Shown: positions 1 to 10,943 of the stretch, piece by piece
Numbering within the stretch: the stretch's first letter is position 1
Layout: every line of letters begins with the position of its first letter
Assembly: GCA_004835665.1 (NCBI GenBank)
Contig: RBKR01000016.1
Location: forward strand, 558,001-622,000
DNA length: 64,000 bases
Reading direction: 5' to 3'
Source: Phoma sp. XZ068
Lineage: Eukaryota; Ascomycota; Dothideomycetes; Pleosporales; Didymellaceae
The notes under the pieces: model-generated
Seen by the model: the letters and a program-made list of their open reading frames with translations, nothing else
Database searches by the model: none
What the model was told of the DNA's origin: nothing
Position numbers and translations under genes: made by a program

Positions 1-1099
1 CATCTTGACTAGGTATGCGAAATCGTAGCCAGAGTGAAAGGATATCCAGTTCACATCTTCGGAGAGCGTCATGCCGGATGTTATCAGGAGTGAACCGAAC
101 TCTTGAGGGTCGATGCCTTGTGATGCGTGCTTTTCAAAGTCGGCACCGGACTTTTTCAACATCTGGATAGATTCCTCGTTGTACATGTCGTCCTCGAGGG
201 AGAATTGGAAGTTAAAGCTCCATGTGCATGGGCACATGACTATATTGTTCGCGTATCGCTGTAGCGACTTGGGCTGGTACTGAAGTGTGGACGAATCGAG
301 CTGAGCAGGTGGGATTTCACCCTGTATCGAGAATAATGTGACACCGAGCTGGATGATCTTGAGCAGGTCGACGTTGCAGCGCACTGTCTGGTAGTGGTAT
401 GATGCTTTCGAGTTGAAGTCGCCGATCGGTCTCGCGACAACACCCGGAAACTCTGTGTCCTAGTACAAGCGTGAGCATCATCATGACCAGAAATTCGCAG
501 AACAAAAGGGAGTACCAAGCTCATGGCCCAAGACTCCCTCACACCGTTGATAGTGCACTTGAACCACGCATGTCAGACATACGCCGCGCACACCAATCAA
601 CAAACCGAATCGAACGAAGAGGTGTACTAACCATGCTGATGTATGGGTATTGATCGATGAGAGAGCGCAACAGGTCCATCTCTTGGTGCAGATTCGACCG
701 CCAGACGTCTCGTATCCGCTGGCCAGCAAGACCCTTTGCGCCATCCTGGCCACGCACAGCGTCCTGCTGGAGCTGAGCACCATGTGCGAAACGCATACGC
801 GCCTCGTGACCGTCTAGCCCTGTCCCTCCACTGACCCCACCTAGGCCAGCTGCTGCTCCTAACCCGGCACCGCCGAGGCCACCGGCAATTCCAGCGTTGC
901 TCGATTGGAAAGCATGTTGGTTCTGGCCGAAAAGGTTGATATTGTGGGCCTGGTTACCGCCGAAGCTAGGATGTGGCATGTTCTGTTGTTGCTGGTGCTG
1001 CTGCGGCAGCTGTTGTTGTTGTTGGTGGATGGGCGCGGAGAGGTGGGCGAAGGGATTCGAGAGGTTGTGGCCGGGAAAGCGGCCGCCGTTGCGTGCCAT
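1..1099 (-). CDS. POP2: CCR4-NOT deadenylase subunit CAF1/POP2, 5' part (gene runs off the window)
   Basis: Catalytic DEDD-type 3'-5' exonuclease of the CCR4-NOT complex, which shortens mRNA poly(A) tails. Exon 1 is 633-1099 and exon 2 runs from 459 to beyond base 1; the intron 460-632 starts GTTAGT. The first 110 or so residues are low complexity, with glutamine runs and a Gly/Ala stretch. The conserved fold then starts at IRDVWRSNLHQEMDLLRSLI and continues YPYISM, with the splice just before DTEFPGVVARPIGDF. DTEF supplies the first Asp and Glu of the DEDD set. Exon 2 reads through the RCNVDLLKIIQLG and GYDFAYLVKM regions characteristic of CAF1, and the last Asp lies outside the window. The start is the only ATG giving the usual MARNGG-like N-terminus. 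Divergent from the complex I subunit gene. Identification is secure. Confidence 0.93.
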
Positions 1100-1449
1100 T
1101 GTGCGGTATGGAAGGTGCTACCGCTGGGTAGCTCGTGTGCGGTTCTGCTGCAGGGCTGCTGGCATGCGGTAGCGGGGGTTGATGGTGCCGACAGCCGTGG
1201 ACAGATGGTCGCGTTGACTAGGTGCGCTTGTCCAGCAAGAAGCGCGAGCCGGGAATATCAGATGGTGGCGCGCGAGTCGACAGGTGGTGGAATGCGGAGG
1301 GGACGATGCAGATGAAAGCGAGCGCGGGAGTGGTGGCCGCACCTGCCGTCCGAGCTTTGCGCCAAGACATGGAGATGAGCAACCGCGACGTCAAGCTGCT
1401 CCGCGACGACAGTCTTCAGATCTACGCTGCGTCTCCCTATACCCACACA
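1100..1449. promoter_or_regulatory. Divergent intergenic region between POP2 and the complex I gene
   Basis: About 350 bases separate the two start codons, so both promoters and both 5' leaders must lie here. No TATA box or other named element was identified with confidence. Several open frames cross it on both strands, but none has recognisable motifs. Confidence 0.5.
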
Positions 1450-1845
1450 ATGAGGCCCTCATAGTGAGTGCTGGCTATCCAGTGTCCCAATTGGCACGTT
1501 TGCGACCCTTTGCGCTCATTGCTGATGTCCGCAGCTCCGTCATGGCAAAGCCCAACATCACCGGCTTCGACCCGCAGAAGTTCGCCGCCGCTGCGAAGAA
1601 CGGCACAAAGGGCGACCCCTGGGCACGATAGTACGCTCCTCGACTACTTATTGCACCTCCAAACAGCAGACTCACAGTTGCACAGCGAGCAATGGCGCTA
1701 CACAGGTCCCTTCTCAAGGTGGAACCGCTTCAAGGGCTCCTTCCCTGGCCTCGGCATTGCGACAGTCGCATTCGCCGGATATCTTGTTGCTGAGCAGCTT
1801 TTCTTCAAGGAAGAACACGGACACCACGGCGAGGACGGTCACTGA
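1450..1845 (+). CDS. Complex I B12/NDUFB3-like accessory subunit
   Basis: Small accessory subunit of mitochondrial NADH:ubiquinone oxidoreductase (NDUF_B12 family), a single-pass inner-membrane protein. Exons 1450-1463, 1535-1630 and 1686-1845 give 89 residues. Family signatures are TGFDP near the N-terminus, DPWARYEQWRYTGPF across the second intron, RWNRFKGSFPGLGIATVAF before and into the membrane helix, and a short acidic, His-rich tail. The first intron (1464-1534, GTGAGT to GCAG, branch CTGAT at 1520-1524) joins a tiny 14-base exon in frame with the ATG at 1542. If that intron is not removed, or the first ATG is skipped, the protein starts at 1542 with MAKPN and has 82 residues. I prefer the upstream start because the intron looks genuine and it is the first in-frame ATG. 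Function is certain; the start is not. Confidence 0.85.
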
Positions 1846-3139
1846 GCGGGGTAGCTGCGCGGACACATGGGCGTAGAAAGAGAACGAGAGCGAAGGATAT
1901 GCAAGACCTGGGCGTACCGGTTGACTCAGTTTCCCTCGCTGCGAGGACTGTAAATATGGAATATCACACAGCACGATCAAAGCAAGTCTCTTTTGTCAGC
2001 GCACTTGGGCTCCATGTGATTCGCCGGATGGCTTAAGGCAGAGGTCTGCTTGGATGGAACGGCTGTCTGCTCAGCTTCGCCCAGACGTTCACTATGCCCG
2101 CGGAGACTACGAGCGCACTGGACATGATTTGACTGGAGTCGGGACATGGACATCTGGCAGACACGAGCACAATATAATCTGGCTGATGATCTTGGCTCAA
2201 GAAAGGGTTGTCTCGTGCGAATACGGCAGCGCCTTCTGTCCATGCTAACTTGATACGAACAGCCCCTTGTGTCTTGTGCTTAACATGACCGCTTTAGGCT
2301 GTGGCAACTTTATCTCGAGACGCACCAGTATTGCCCGCCAAATGACATGCCTGGTCGAAGCTGCGCATAAGTCCCCTTGGCAAAAGAGCATGAATCACTC
2401 AAGCTGTGACTGGACCGGATTTTGGGAAATGGTAAAGATCGTTGACAACGCATCTTGCATGGGTTCGCGGCGGCATTGACAAGTAATAACAAGTCACCGA
2501 GGGTGCAAGCTACCGTGAGGCCGAATACCACCGCTCTCAACCATCGAGCTCACGCCTCCAGAAAAGGAACAAGCGTACGCAAGCCATGTCCATCAAATCC
2601 CCGATCGAGGGAGAAATCAACCTGCTCAGCATGGGCAGCTGCGCCACTAGACAGGTCGGCACAGTCCGGTACCTGCAGCACAACTGCGTGACTGCGAGCC
2701 TCACAACTCTATCCACGACAGTCCCCACCAACGCAACGTGATCACAACAGCAAGCGCGTCTACATCGTCTCTTCACAATCGCGCAGCGCCTAAACCGTGC
2801 CACACTAGCATCTCGTAACGTCGTGGCTCTCCGGCTTTCTAGACCCCCCGTCCCACCGCGAATTCTACTCGACCAAATCCTCGCTGCTGGGAACCACTTC
2901 GCCGTCCATGAACCCATGCGAAATGTCCACTTCAGCTTACCACCAAGCCAGCGACCTGTCATCTTTGTGATTCCATCCGCGTTTTTGCATGCACCAGCGG
3001 CTTGGGGCCCGTTGGTGGCTAGCGATCTTCGGCAAGAGGATCGCAATCCTTGTCAACCGGGCCGGGTGCCAGGCCGTCAACGTGCTCGAGCAGCGCAAGG
3101 ACCGCGCTGGACAGCGTGAGATTCAGCGCTGGTAAGCAG
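1846..3139. other. Intergenic stretch with one ambiguous open region
   Basis: Downstream of the complex I gene. At 2776-3138 the plus strand has overlapping open frames. One ends at 3138 (TAA) and reads VNVLEQRKDRAGQREIQRW at its end, after a hydrophobic WWLAIFGKRIAIL segment. A second frame contains EFYSTKSSLLGTTSPS, which looks like the residues after a mitochondrial presequence cleavage site. I could not join these into one gene with good splice sites and recognise no family. It may be a small unannotated gene or a relic. Confidence 0.3.
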
Positions 3140-6100
3140 GGACGTTTGCCGTGAGCCGCCATGCTTTACGAACTTCCTGTTGCGGCGAGGCGGGTGCTGC
3201 CGACCTGCAAGGCTGAGGAGATTGGGAAGGGGATGGGTTAGGTAAGACGGGGTAAAGTGAGGCGCGGGCACGAGGTGATGTGAGAGTCTGGAGACGAGGT
3301 TGGAGAGACGGCATGGCGGGTTGGTTCAAGCCTGAAGTGGAATATGCTGGTTGAGAACTTGAGATTGGATGAGAATGGTGGGGAGGAGGACGCAGAGTGA
3401 CTTTGAGTTTGCGCAACTGAACGAATGCTTTTAATGGAATTGAACTCACAGAATCCAGCCGAATGATATTTAGTCATAGATTGACACCAGCAGCAACTCA
3501 GGAGAGCACAATGGTAGTACGACGGTATGTCATTGGGTATATCCGACAGTATGTCAGTACGGTAAATCCGACATGCGGGATTGTAATGATCGCAACATGA
3601 GCAAATATGCAGCGACCAGCAGCTGCCCAATGTCCTGAATGCTCCACCACGAACGTGGACTCACAGAAACCCGTCACACTGGTCACCCAATGTGTTGTCC
3701 ACGTTGATGGACGTTCAGCCGGGTACGTCCGGTGTTGAATCTTGGTTGTGGTACGGCTGGGACCCTGGAAAGACCCTGGCGGATTCCAGTTCCAGCCGAT
3801 TCGTGGACGATCATTGTTCGAAGATTCATCATGATCAGAGCACCGAACGGAGTATCAGCTGAAGATATTGTTGAACTATTTTACTTTACAAACCCAGGTA
3901 GCAAGGTCACGAGAGATTTACTTCTTCAGCCATGATCAGCTCCGCTGCATCATGCACTGTGCTGCAGTTCCCAATGGACAGCTGCACCGGAAGAAGTTTC
4001 CGGTCAGTAGTATCATGCATGCAGCTGAGGCTCAGCATATATAGAGTGTATTGTTTGAAAGGCAAAGACCATGATGATGACAACAAATGAAGTAGTTTGA
4101 GTTCCCGCGGGTAGAGCCTCGGTTGGGGGCGTAAAGTTTAGTTCCCGTCAACGATTGTGATCTCGTTCGCTCGATTCGAACTATTGAAACTTTGATATCT
4201 GAAATAACGGCTGCGGGGAGTTCGTCATGGCTCCTTCCTTGCCACAACCAATCGTACGCTGGCGGGGAATAGAGCTAATTGAGCTTGCTTGCGCCAACGC
4301 TCACCAGTTGGAAAGATCGAATTCGATAACGTGAAAACGTGCAAGCGTACCGTTGAATCAACAGAAACAGCGTCACACTAAATAGATCGTCAGGTACCAT
4401 GTACTTGTGGAGACTTGCAGAGTGGTTCTCAACCACTTGAACCAGGTGGAATACGCATCCGTTAGCGGCCAAAGGAAGGAGCGGCCACTCCGTGAGTAGG
4501 GAATGGCCTGATCACTCATCTTCGCATGCTCTTGTGAAGCTGGGTTGACCTTGAGACACTCACGCTTGTGTTTTGTGGCTCTCGGAGGTACATCCTCCGT
4601 GTGTGAGCGACCAATGTGGCCAAAGTCACTCTATCTTCGGTTTGAGCTTTCAGCTATCGGATCCAATTGCGTTCAATTGCCAAAAGCTTGAACACAGTGG
4701 AAGCCTGGTACACAACCATCGCCTTGGCCACAGTGCAGCTCAGTTGATGCCAGCTGGGAAGTAGATTCAGTGGCGCAAGACTGGCAGGAACAAACATAGA
4801 GGAACCCCAGCAAACTCAAAGATGTTGAATCCATACTCGGGTCAAACGGAAACAGAGAATAGCATCGGCAAACGCGTTGGCAAAGGCATCGAACTCACTC
4901 AGAACTGTCCATGGCTCGTCTCTGCACTTGGTGTCTGCTTATAATGCTGCAGGACTCCACATGAAATATATACTTGCGCACAACAAGTGCATTTGCGTCT
5001 ACAACTTCGCAGAGCTGAACGAGTTAGACACATTTGCCACCCAGAGCCCAGAATATGCAGGTACAAGCAGCAAAGTTGTTACACCAGCGGGAGGCGCAGA
5101 GTGTCGAACGATGTCAGGGACTAACATACGAGTGCTCTGGAATGCTTCGACAATTGCCTAGAAGCAAGTACAGCGTCGTAGATGTCGCTAGTGGGAATGA
5201 CCTCGTCGTACTCGTGTTCAGGCTATGGAGCTGAGCTGAACACGAAGCAATTGAACACGGCAGATTTTTTTGGACGCAGCAGCTCCGCATAAGTGTACGC
5301 AAGCACATGGATGGCCATGCACGTTGGGCAGCAGGAAGTTGTACCCACGAGTGTGGACTGCGGTGTTTTTGGTACGAGAGGGCCCGTTGGAGGCTGACGT
5401 ATAGCGCGTTCGTCCTGTGAATAGACGTCATCCGGAGAACCATGGCTGATGCAGCCCGCGAGGGGGCGGACAAGACGTGGGGCGTTGGCAGAAGTGGATA
5501 TACGGAGAAAGTCGTGCCGATGCAGTCAGCACTCTTGCTGCAGGAACCAGGGGAATGTCAACCGTAGTGGTCATCATTGTGGTTGTGGTTGTGTTCCTGC
5601 AGGAGTGCGAGGCTCCGAAAAGCAGAGCTTCTACGTGAACAAAACCCGACGTCATTTTGCTGCGAGTTGTGCCTTCCTCTTTTGGCTCTACAGCAGCTCC
5701 GACGAGACGAATTCGCTAATCAGCGCACGTGAACGTTGGGTCTATTGTTGGTCGGTCTCCACGCGTCGTGTGGACCAGGCTCGTGGAAGGGGCGCTGCTG
5801 AGTGGAGACAGTCTCGTGCACTCTTGCCCACAAACATTTGGACGATCGCGAAGCCGACGGCACTTGGCGATTGTGCAAAATGAGCCTTTGATGACTTTTA
5901 GTTACAGTGCAGAGGCGCCTGGGTACACAGGTGAGCTGTTATGAGCATTGCACTATGTTGGTACGTTTCACGGGACGCCTCATCCAACAAAGTCATGTTG
6001 GTGTGCTCGTTCGGCAATGTTGCAGATGCATCGACCAGTGCACGGCGCTTTCCCCTGAGCAAGTCCTGAAAGTCAGTGGCCTCATCTATATTCGCCGCCG

Positions 6101-8421
6101 ATGAGAAGGACAGGCGAGCTCACGGCAACGTAAGCGCTCGTCCCACGATGGGACACAGCCAGCTCCTTATCGTTGTTGCACAGCGACTGACGAGAGTCCC
6201 TACAGCTCTGCCTGCGTGTTACAGCATAGGTTCAGCAGGGCTTGATTGCAACATTGACGGTCCTCGTGAGCATGACGAGATCGAAGTCACCCTCGCTCCA
6301 AGTGTGCTGCTGTGCTGTGCTGTGTCTTTTGGGTTTGCTAGTCGTTGCATGCGAGCGTTCTTCGGCAAGTGAGTCCGAGATTGGCAGGCCGCGATGATCC
6401 AACGGCTTGACAGTGGCGGCTTGGTTGACGCTTGAAACATGTTTGAAAGCCATCCAGCGTTTGAGACCACACGTCAGGCCCATGAACCTTTAGAGGCCTC
6501 AACAACCACTGTTCACCACTTGCTCGGCCCACAACGTAGATTGAGATGTGTGAGCAAGGCGGGGCAGCAACTCAGTCGACACGTCGTCGCCGACCATAGG
6601 GCCCTCTCCGGGTGTTTCATCTCTCTTGTCCACAAACGTGAAGATCGTTGTGGCTTGAACGGTACCCTATGCCCAAAGAAGAAATTGCCTCACCGCGTGC
6701 GATCTGATCGTCACGGCTTTGCTGTTCTGTCTTGCGCGCAGGGACGAGCTTCAGTGCACGGAAAGGAGACTGTGCACGATGCTCTTTCTTGTGGTGGCCT
6801 TACCTAGGTATCGACGGCATGCAAGCTTACTTTGGTCAAAGGGACGGGCTTCAGACTGACGGGGCTGGCCTCGAGACGGCATCCTGCTGCAAGGCTGCGG
6901 ACTGATGCATGAAGCGCGTTCATCACGCCGACCCCGGCCTACGTCAAGGTTCCCTGCAGCTGGCCGTGCGCTCGAAGATGAAGATGCGAACCCGGCCAAG
7001 CTAGACGCACACAAGAAAAACACCACCAAAACAACACGATGTTCGCCGCACGCCCACTCGGCTAGAGCGTTGCATCTGCCGACCTCTCTGTTCAAGCGCG
7101 TAGTTAGATCGACGCCACGAAGGGACAGGCGCACAGCATCAATAGCTCGCTCTGTTCGCTCCACGGTCGCTGACGAGATCCTGCTGTCGAATCCTTTGCG
7201 GTTGCACAACAACATCGGCCGGCATTGACCAGATTGAAGCTCAGCGTCGCTGCTAAGCGGGCCTCGCAGTGGTCCCAGCGGACTTCCTGCAGCACTATTC
7301 ACCCGTTTATTCACAGCGCAAGCCAATCAACGCCATCAAATTTCTCCCCTGCAATATTATGTTGCGTCCCAGCCGACCTGTCGGGCCGCACGCTCTCCGG
7401 TCTATTCCTCAGAGGCTTGCGGAACGGTGACCTCTAGGTTCCCCCGTCTTAACCACCCCTGTTTCCGTTGCCCCCAGCCACTTACAGCTGTCTAGACGCC
7501 GCTTTTACGCAGTTCACATCCATGACCTTTTGGCTTGCAGCAAACCCTGTCCCTGTTTGTCCAGAGTGCCACTAAGCACCTCGGCGCAGCGCCCTGAGCA
7601 CTATCCATCTTTCTCCACATGCTCTCCGCTGTTGTGTACGCCCGCTATGTACTTACATACTCAGGTCATCCCTACCTTTGCGAGTAGTTCACCGGCCCCA
7701 AAAGCCTCATGCCCTGTGCCAATATTGGAGGAATTTACATTGACTCCCAGTCCGCCCCTCGGTACTAACAACGTGGTATACCACATCATCTCTTCGATCT
7801 GCACCAGGTCTTTTGAGCCTCTTACATTCTTTCTGCGTTTGGACTTCGACTCTTCCAATCAAACAACAAGTTGATCGCGGGTTCTCACAATAGCAGCGTA
7901 CCCTCGTCATAAAACGTGGATTACAAGCGACATCCCTCCTCGTGAGCCGTACCTCATCGGCAGTGCGTCGTCTGGAGGTCCGTGATCAGACTCTCGTGCT
8001 CACTACCTTCTTTGGTAGCGGAGTCATTCCTTTTAAGAGGTGCGCATATACTACTCTCAAGTGTTCTCCTTTCCGACTACGGCTTGCTTGCCGATCCTTC
8101 CAGTTCCTGTGGGCATACATATCACTTCGTGTTGCCTTTCCCTCCTGCTATTACCTTAATCTCTTTTCTTCCATGCCCCACTACTCGATCGCTGTCGACG
8201 TGGACCACTAATACTTCGACCAGACCACCAATCCGCATACGAGCCTCTCTTATTTGCAGCTGGTCTTCGGTCCGGAAAAGATCTCCCCAGATTGTTTGAT
8301 TCCTTCATGATTAGCTGATATCGGCCCTAACATCGACCGTTTGTGGGATCGTGCTCGTCCAAATCCAGCATTGCTCGACCATTGATGGACCATTGTCGGG
8401 CTTTATCCTGATCTCTAAGCG
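3140..8421. other. 5.3-kb gene-poor region and leader of the CRIB gene
   Basis: No open frame here carries a recognisable motif, and none can be extended by plausible introns. The longest (6751-7326, minus, 191 codons) has an Arg/Ser/Ala composition typical of chance frames. From about 7440 the plus strand becomes C+T rich with short upstream ORFs (for example 7530-7874), as is common in long fungal 5' leaders, and this runs up to the ATG at 8422. An imperfect 15-bp-arm inverted repeat lies at 5529-5608. No tRNA, rRNA or transposon end was found by eye. Confidence 0.5.
5529..5608. repeat. Imperfect inverted repeat in the gene-poor region
   Basis: Left arm GCACTC, 4 bases, TGCAGGAAC (5529-5547). 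Right arm GTTCCTGCA, 1 base, GAGTGC (5593-5608). The paired segments are 9 and 6 bases, separated by about 45 bases that include a GGTTGT-like repeat. It could fold as a hairpin; its function is unknown. Confidence 0.45.
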
Positions 8422-10943
8422 ATGTTTGCGTTCCATAAGAACGAGACCCTCTCTCGCTCCAGGCAATCGTCTGTCGACTCACCTTTCGCTGAGAACCCAA
8501 GTCTAACATCAGTCTCCGACTCAATTACAGCATCGCAATGCTCAGACCCAGTCTACACTGAAGGCACAATTTCGCCTGAACAGCAGCGAAGGGCTGTATC
8601 AAACAGACGAAGTTCGGTTTTCAACATGCGCTCGAGAAGCAACACAGCTGCTTCTACAGCTTCTTCCATCATATCTTCTAGTCATGTAGACATGGCTACG
8701 TACGACCATGCCGCTCCTGGCTCTCCACCTACGCTTCGTCATGTTGGCAGTCACAGCCGTCTCGACCACGGCGGGGCAAGGAGGTCCATGTTCCGTGGAA
8801 AGATGGGCAAAAGGTTGAGCGAGTCAATTGGAAGTGGAGTCGAGTCCGATGACTATCAGGAAGTGGATGCAGGGAGAAAGCGAGCATCATTGCTGCGAAA
8901 ACGAAAGGGTACTCAAGAGTCTGAGACATTGCGTGAGTACCACAGCCCCACTCACCAATGCCATGTGCTAATTGTTACGTAGAACACAATCTCAAGAACC
9001 GCATCTCAAGCCCGTTCGACTTCCAGCACCTGACACATACCGACCGTCATCAGGTAGCTGCGCTAGAACAAGCACCTGGGTCCGTGTTGGGAACTGGATG
9101 GGCCGAACGTGCTGCTCGATTGTCCGCTTCTGGAGCTCGAGGAGCACTCAGTCTGCGCAACATATCGACCGAGAATCTGATGACCATTGAGCCGGGTTCG
9201 ACCATGTTCGCTGGTCCTAAGTCGCCACCCCAAAGCCCACGCCTCAGAGACTTGCAGCAACTAGAACCTGACTTTGGTTTATCCACAAGTCAACAAGGCC
9301 TTCGATTAACCCGGTCCGTAGAGAGCTTCTCGCAACCTGGTGTAAACTTTCGTGTCCATCGACACTCATCCTCCATCGTCGCACCACCACGAACCTCGTC
9401 CCTCATACAAACATCGTCTGCCCAAAACATACCTGAGGAAAGATCATTGCGACAGATCTCAGCCGTCTCGCCAACCGTTCGTTCAAAGAGGCAATCAGGA
9501 ATATGGGACGCATTCCCCCTTTCTGCCGCCGCGCCTGCAGATCAACTCCCGGGAATAGATGAAGACTCCACATTTGTCGGCAATGCTGTCACAACACCGG
9601 ACGACTCTGCGATTCAAGCCATGACTCCACCCTTCAGCCCGAGTCTCGAGGATGTTGCAGAAGAACCAGAGCGCTTCGTCAGGCCCAGACCGGCGCCCCA
9701 GCCGCCACGGTTGCGAACCCCAACATCTCCTAAGTCACCCTTCTTAGAGTCCTTCTCTTTCAACAATCAGCGCACATCAGGGATAAGGACTCGACCGAGG
9801 GGCAATTCACGCGCTTCACCGAAGTCTTCCAGCCTGATAAACTCGACTATCCGACCCAGCTCACACGTCTCGGAGACTCTGTGCTCGCCCAGCTTCACAC
9901 GTGAAAGCCCCATCCCAAGATCAACCGTAGCCCGTCGCAAGTCGAACACTTGGCGTGCCATTGAAGAGTCATGGGAAGAGGATGTTGATTACATCTATGA
10001 GCATGCTCTAGAAGCTGATTGCGACAATGACTGGGACTGTGTGTCAGAGGATGAAAGTTTCATTGACCGACACCACGCCCTAACACAAGCTATCAATGAA
10101 AAAAGGCCTTCAGCACCGCAGGCCTCCCAGTCAATGCATCCTTCCACAAACAGTAAGCCGAATTTTCAGTTGCAACTGCCATTTCGATCATCGCGCCTAC
10201 CTCCCAGCAATGACAGTGTCCCTGACTTGGGTTCCACATCTGCCGCCTCAGCTTCTACAACAGGAACCGGATTGCAGACACCTTTCCATGAGTCCGAAGG
10301 ATTCGTTTTGAGCCCATCGCTTCTACTCCCTCAGGTCTACAAGGACGCAGCAGAGACGTCGTACGAAGATATCCTGAAGGAGTACGACGGTTCTGACTGC
10401 CACTTTCCCATCATGGATCTAGATGAAAGTGCCACAAGTTCAGCCCGCAGTAGTCGCGTGCGCTTCAGCCGCCGAAGTTCTTATGACAGCAGCCTGATGT
10501 CATCTGCCCAAAGCTCCGGCCTATGGAGCTCCCCAGTTCGACGCTCAGCAAGCTCTGCTGGAAGCCTTCCAGAACTTGTCCACTCGCGTCGCACTCGACA
10601 ACACTTCAGTCTTGTCGTCGACGAGCTCTCGGAGCAAGTCGCATCACTAGAGGCATACGGCAGTGATAACGACGAGGATGACGATGTCACCCCACCAGGG
10701 CCATCGCGTCTTTCAGGTCGAACCTTCTTCACTGGTGCGCAAGACATATCCGACAATCAAAGCTCCCAGCGCAACAAGCACTCTCACAAGCAGGCCTTGT
10801 CTGACGGCGCGGCTCAGCTGCTCGTTTCAGCCGGGACTGCGAAGCCTCGCAGCCGCGCAGCAACCACCAGTTACAACAATGGGGAGGAGTTCCTTCATCT
10901 CTTTCCCACACCACCCTCGTTTTCTCCTCCCATTACCGAATAG
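8422..10943 (+). CDS. Ser-rich protein with a CRIB (p21-Rho-binding) motif
   Basis: Exons 8422-8932 and 8983-10943 (intron GTGAGT to GTAG) give 823 residues. The splice creates LQHNLKNRISSPFDFQHLTH. ISSPFDFQHLTH at about residues 178-189 matches the CRIB pattern I-S-x-P-x(4)-H-x-x-H, which binds GTP-loaded Cdc42/Rac. The rest is low complexity: rich in Ser, Pro and Arg, with SPKSP/PPQSPR-like phosphorylation-type patches, an acidic WEEDVDYIYEHALEADCDND segment near residue 510, and a C-terminal DNDEDDD patch. No kinase, GAP, GEF or membrane domain is visible, so it is not a PAK. By analogy with yeast Gic1/Gic2 it could be a Cdc42 effector in polarised growth; that is inference. The start was chosen because it opens the long frame directly after the pyrimidine-rich leader. 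Confidence 0.8.

Noticed and set aside
2537..3046. 169-codon minus-strand open frame
   Set aside because: Cys/Arg-rich with no recognisable domain; the complementary strand is at least as likely to be coding.
3640..3710. Inverted repeat AACGTGGAC/GTCCACGTT
   Set aside because: Nine-base arms with a 35-base spacer in a long intergenic region are not striking enough without other support.
6751..7326. 191-codon minus-strand open frame
   Set aside because: Composition (Arg, Ser, Ala, Cys) and lack of any ordered or conserved segment match chance frames in GC-rich DNA; no supporting splice or start context.
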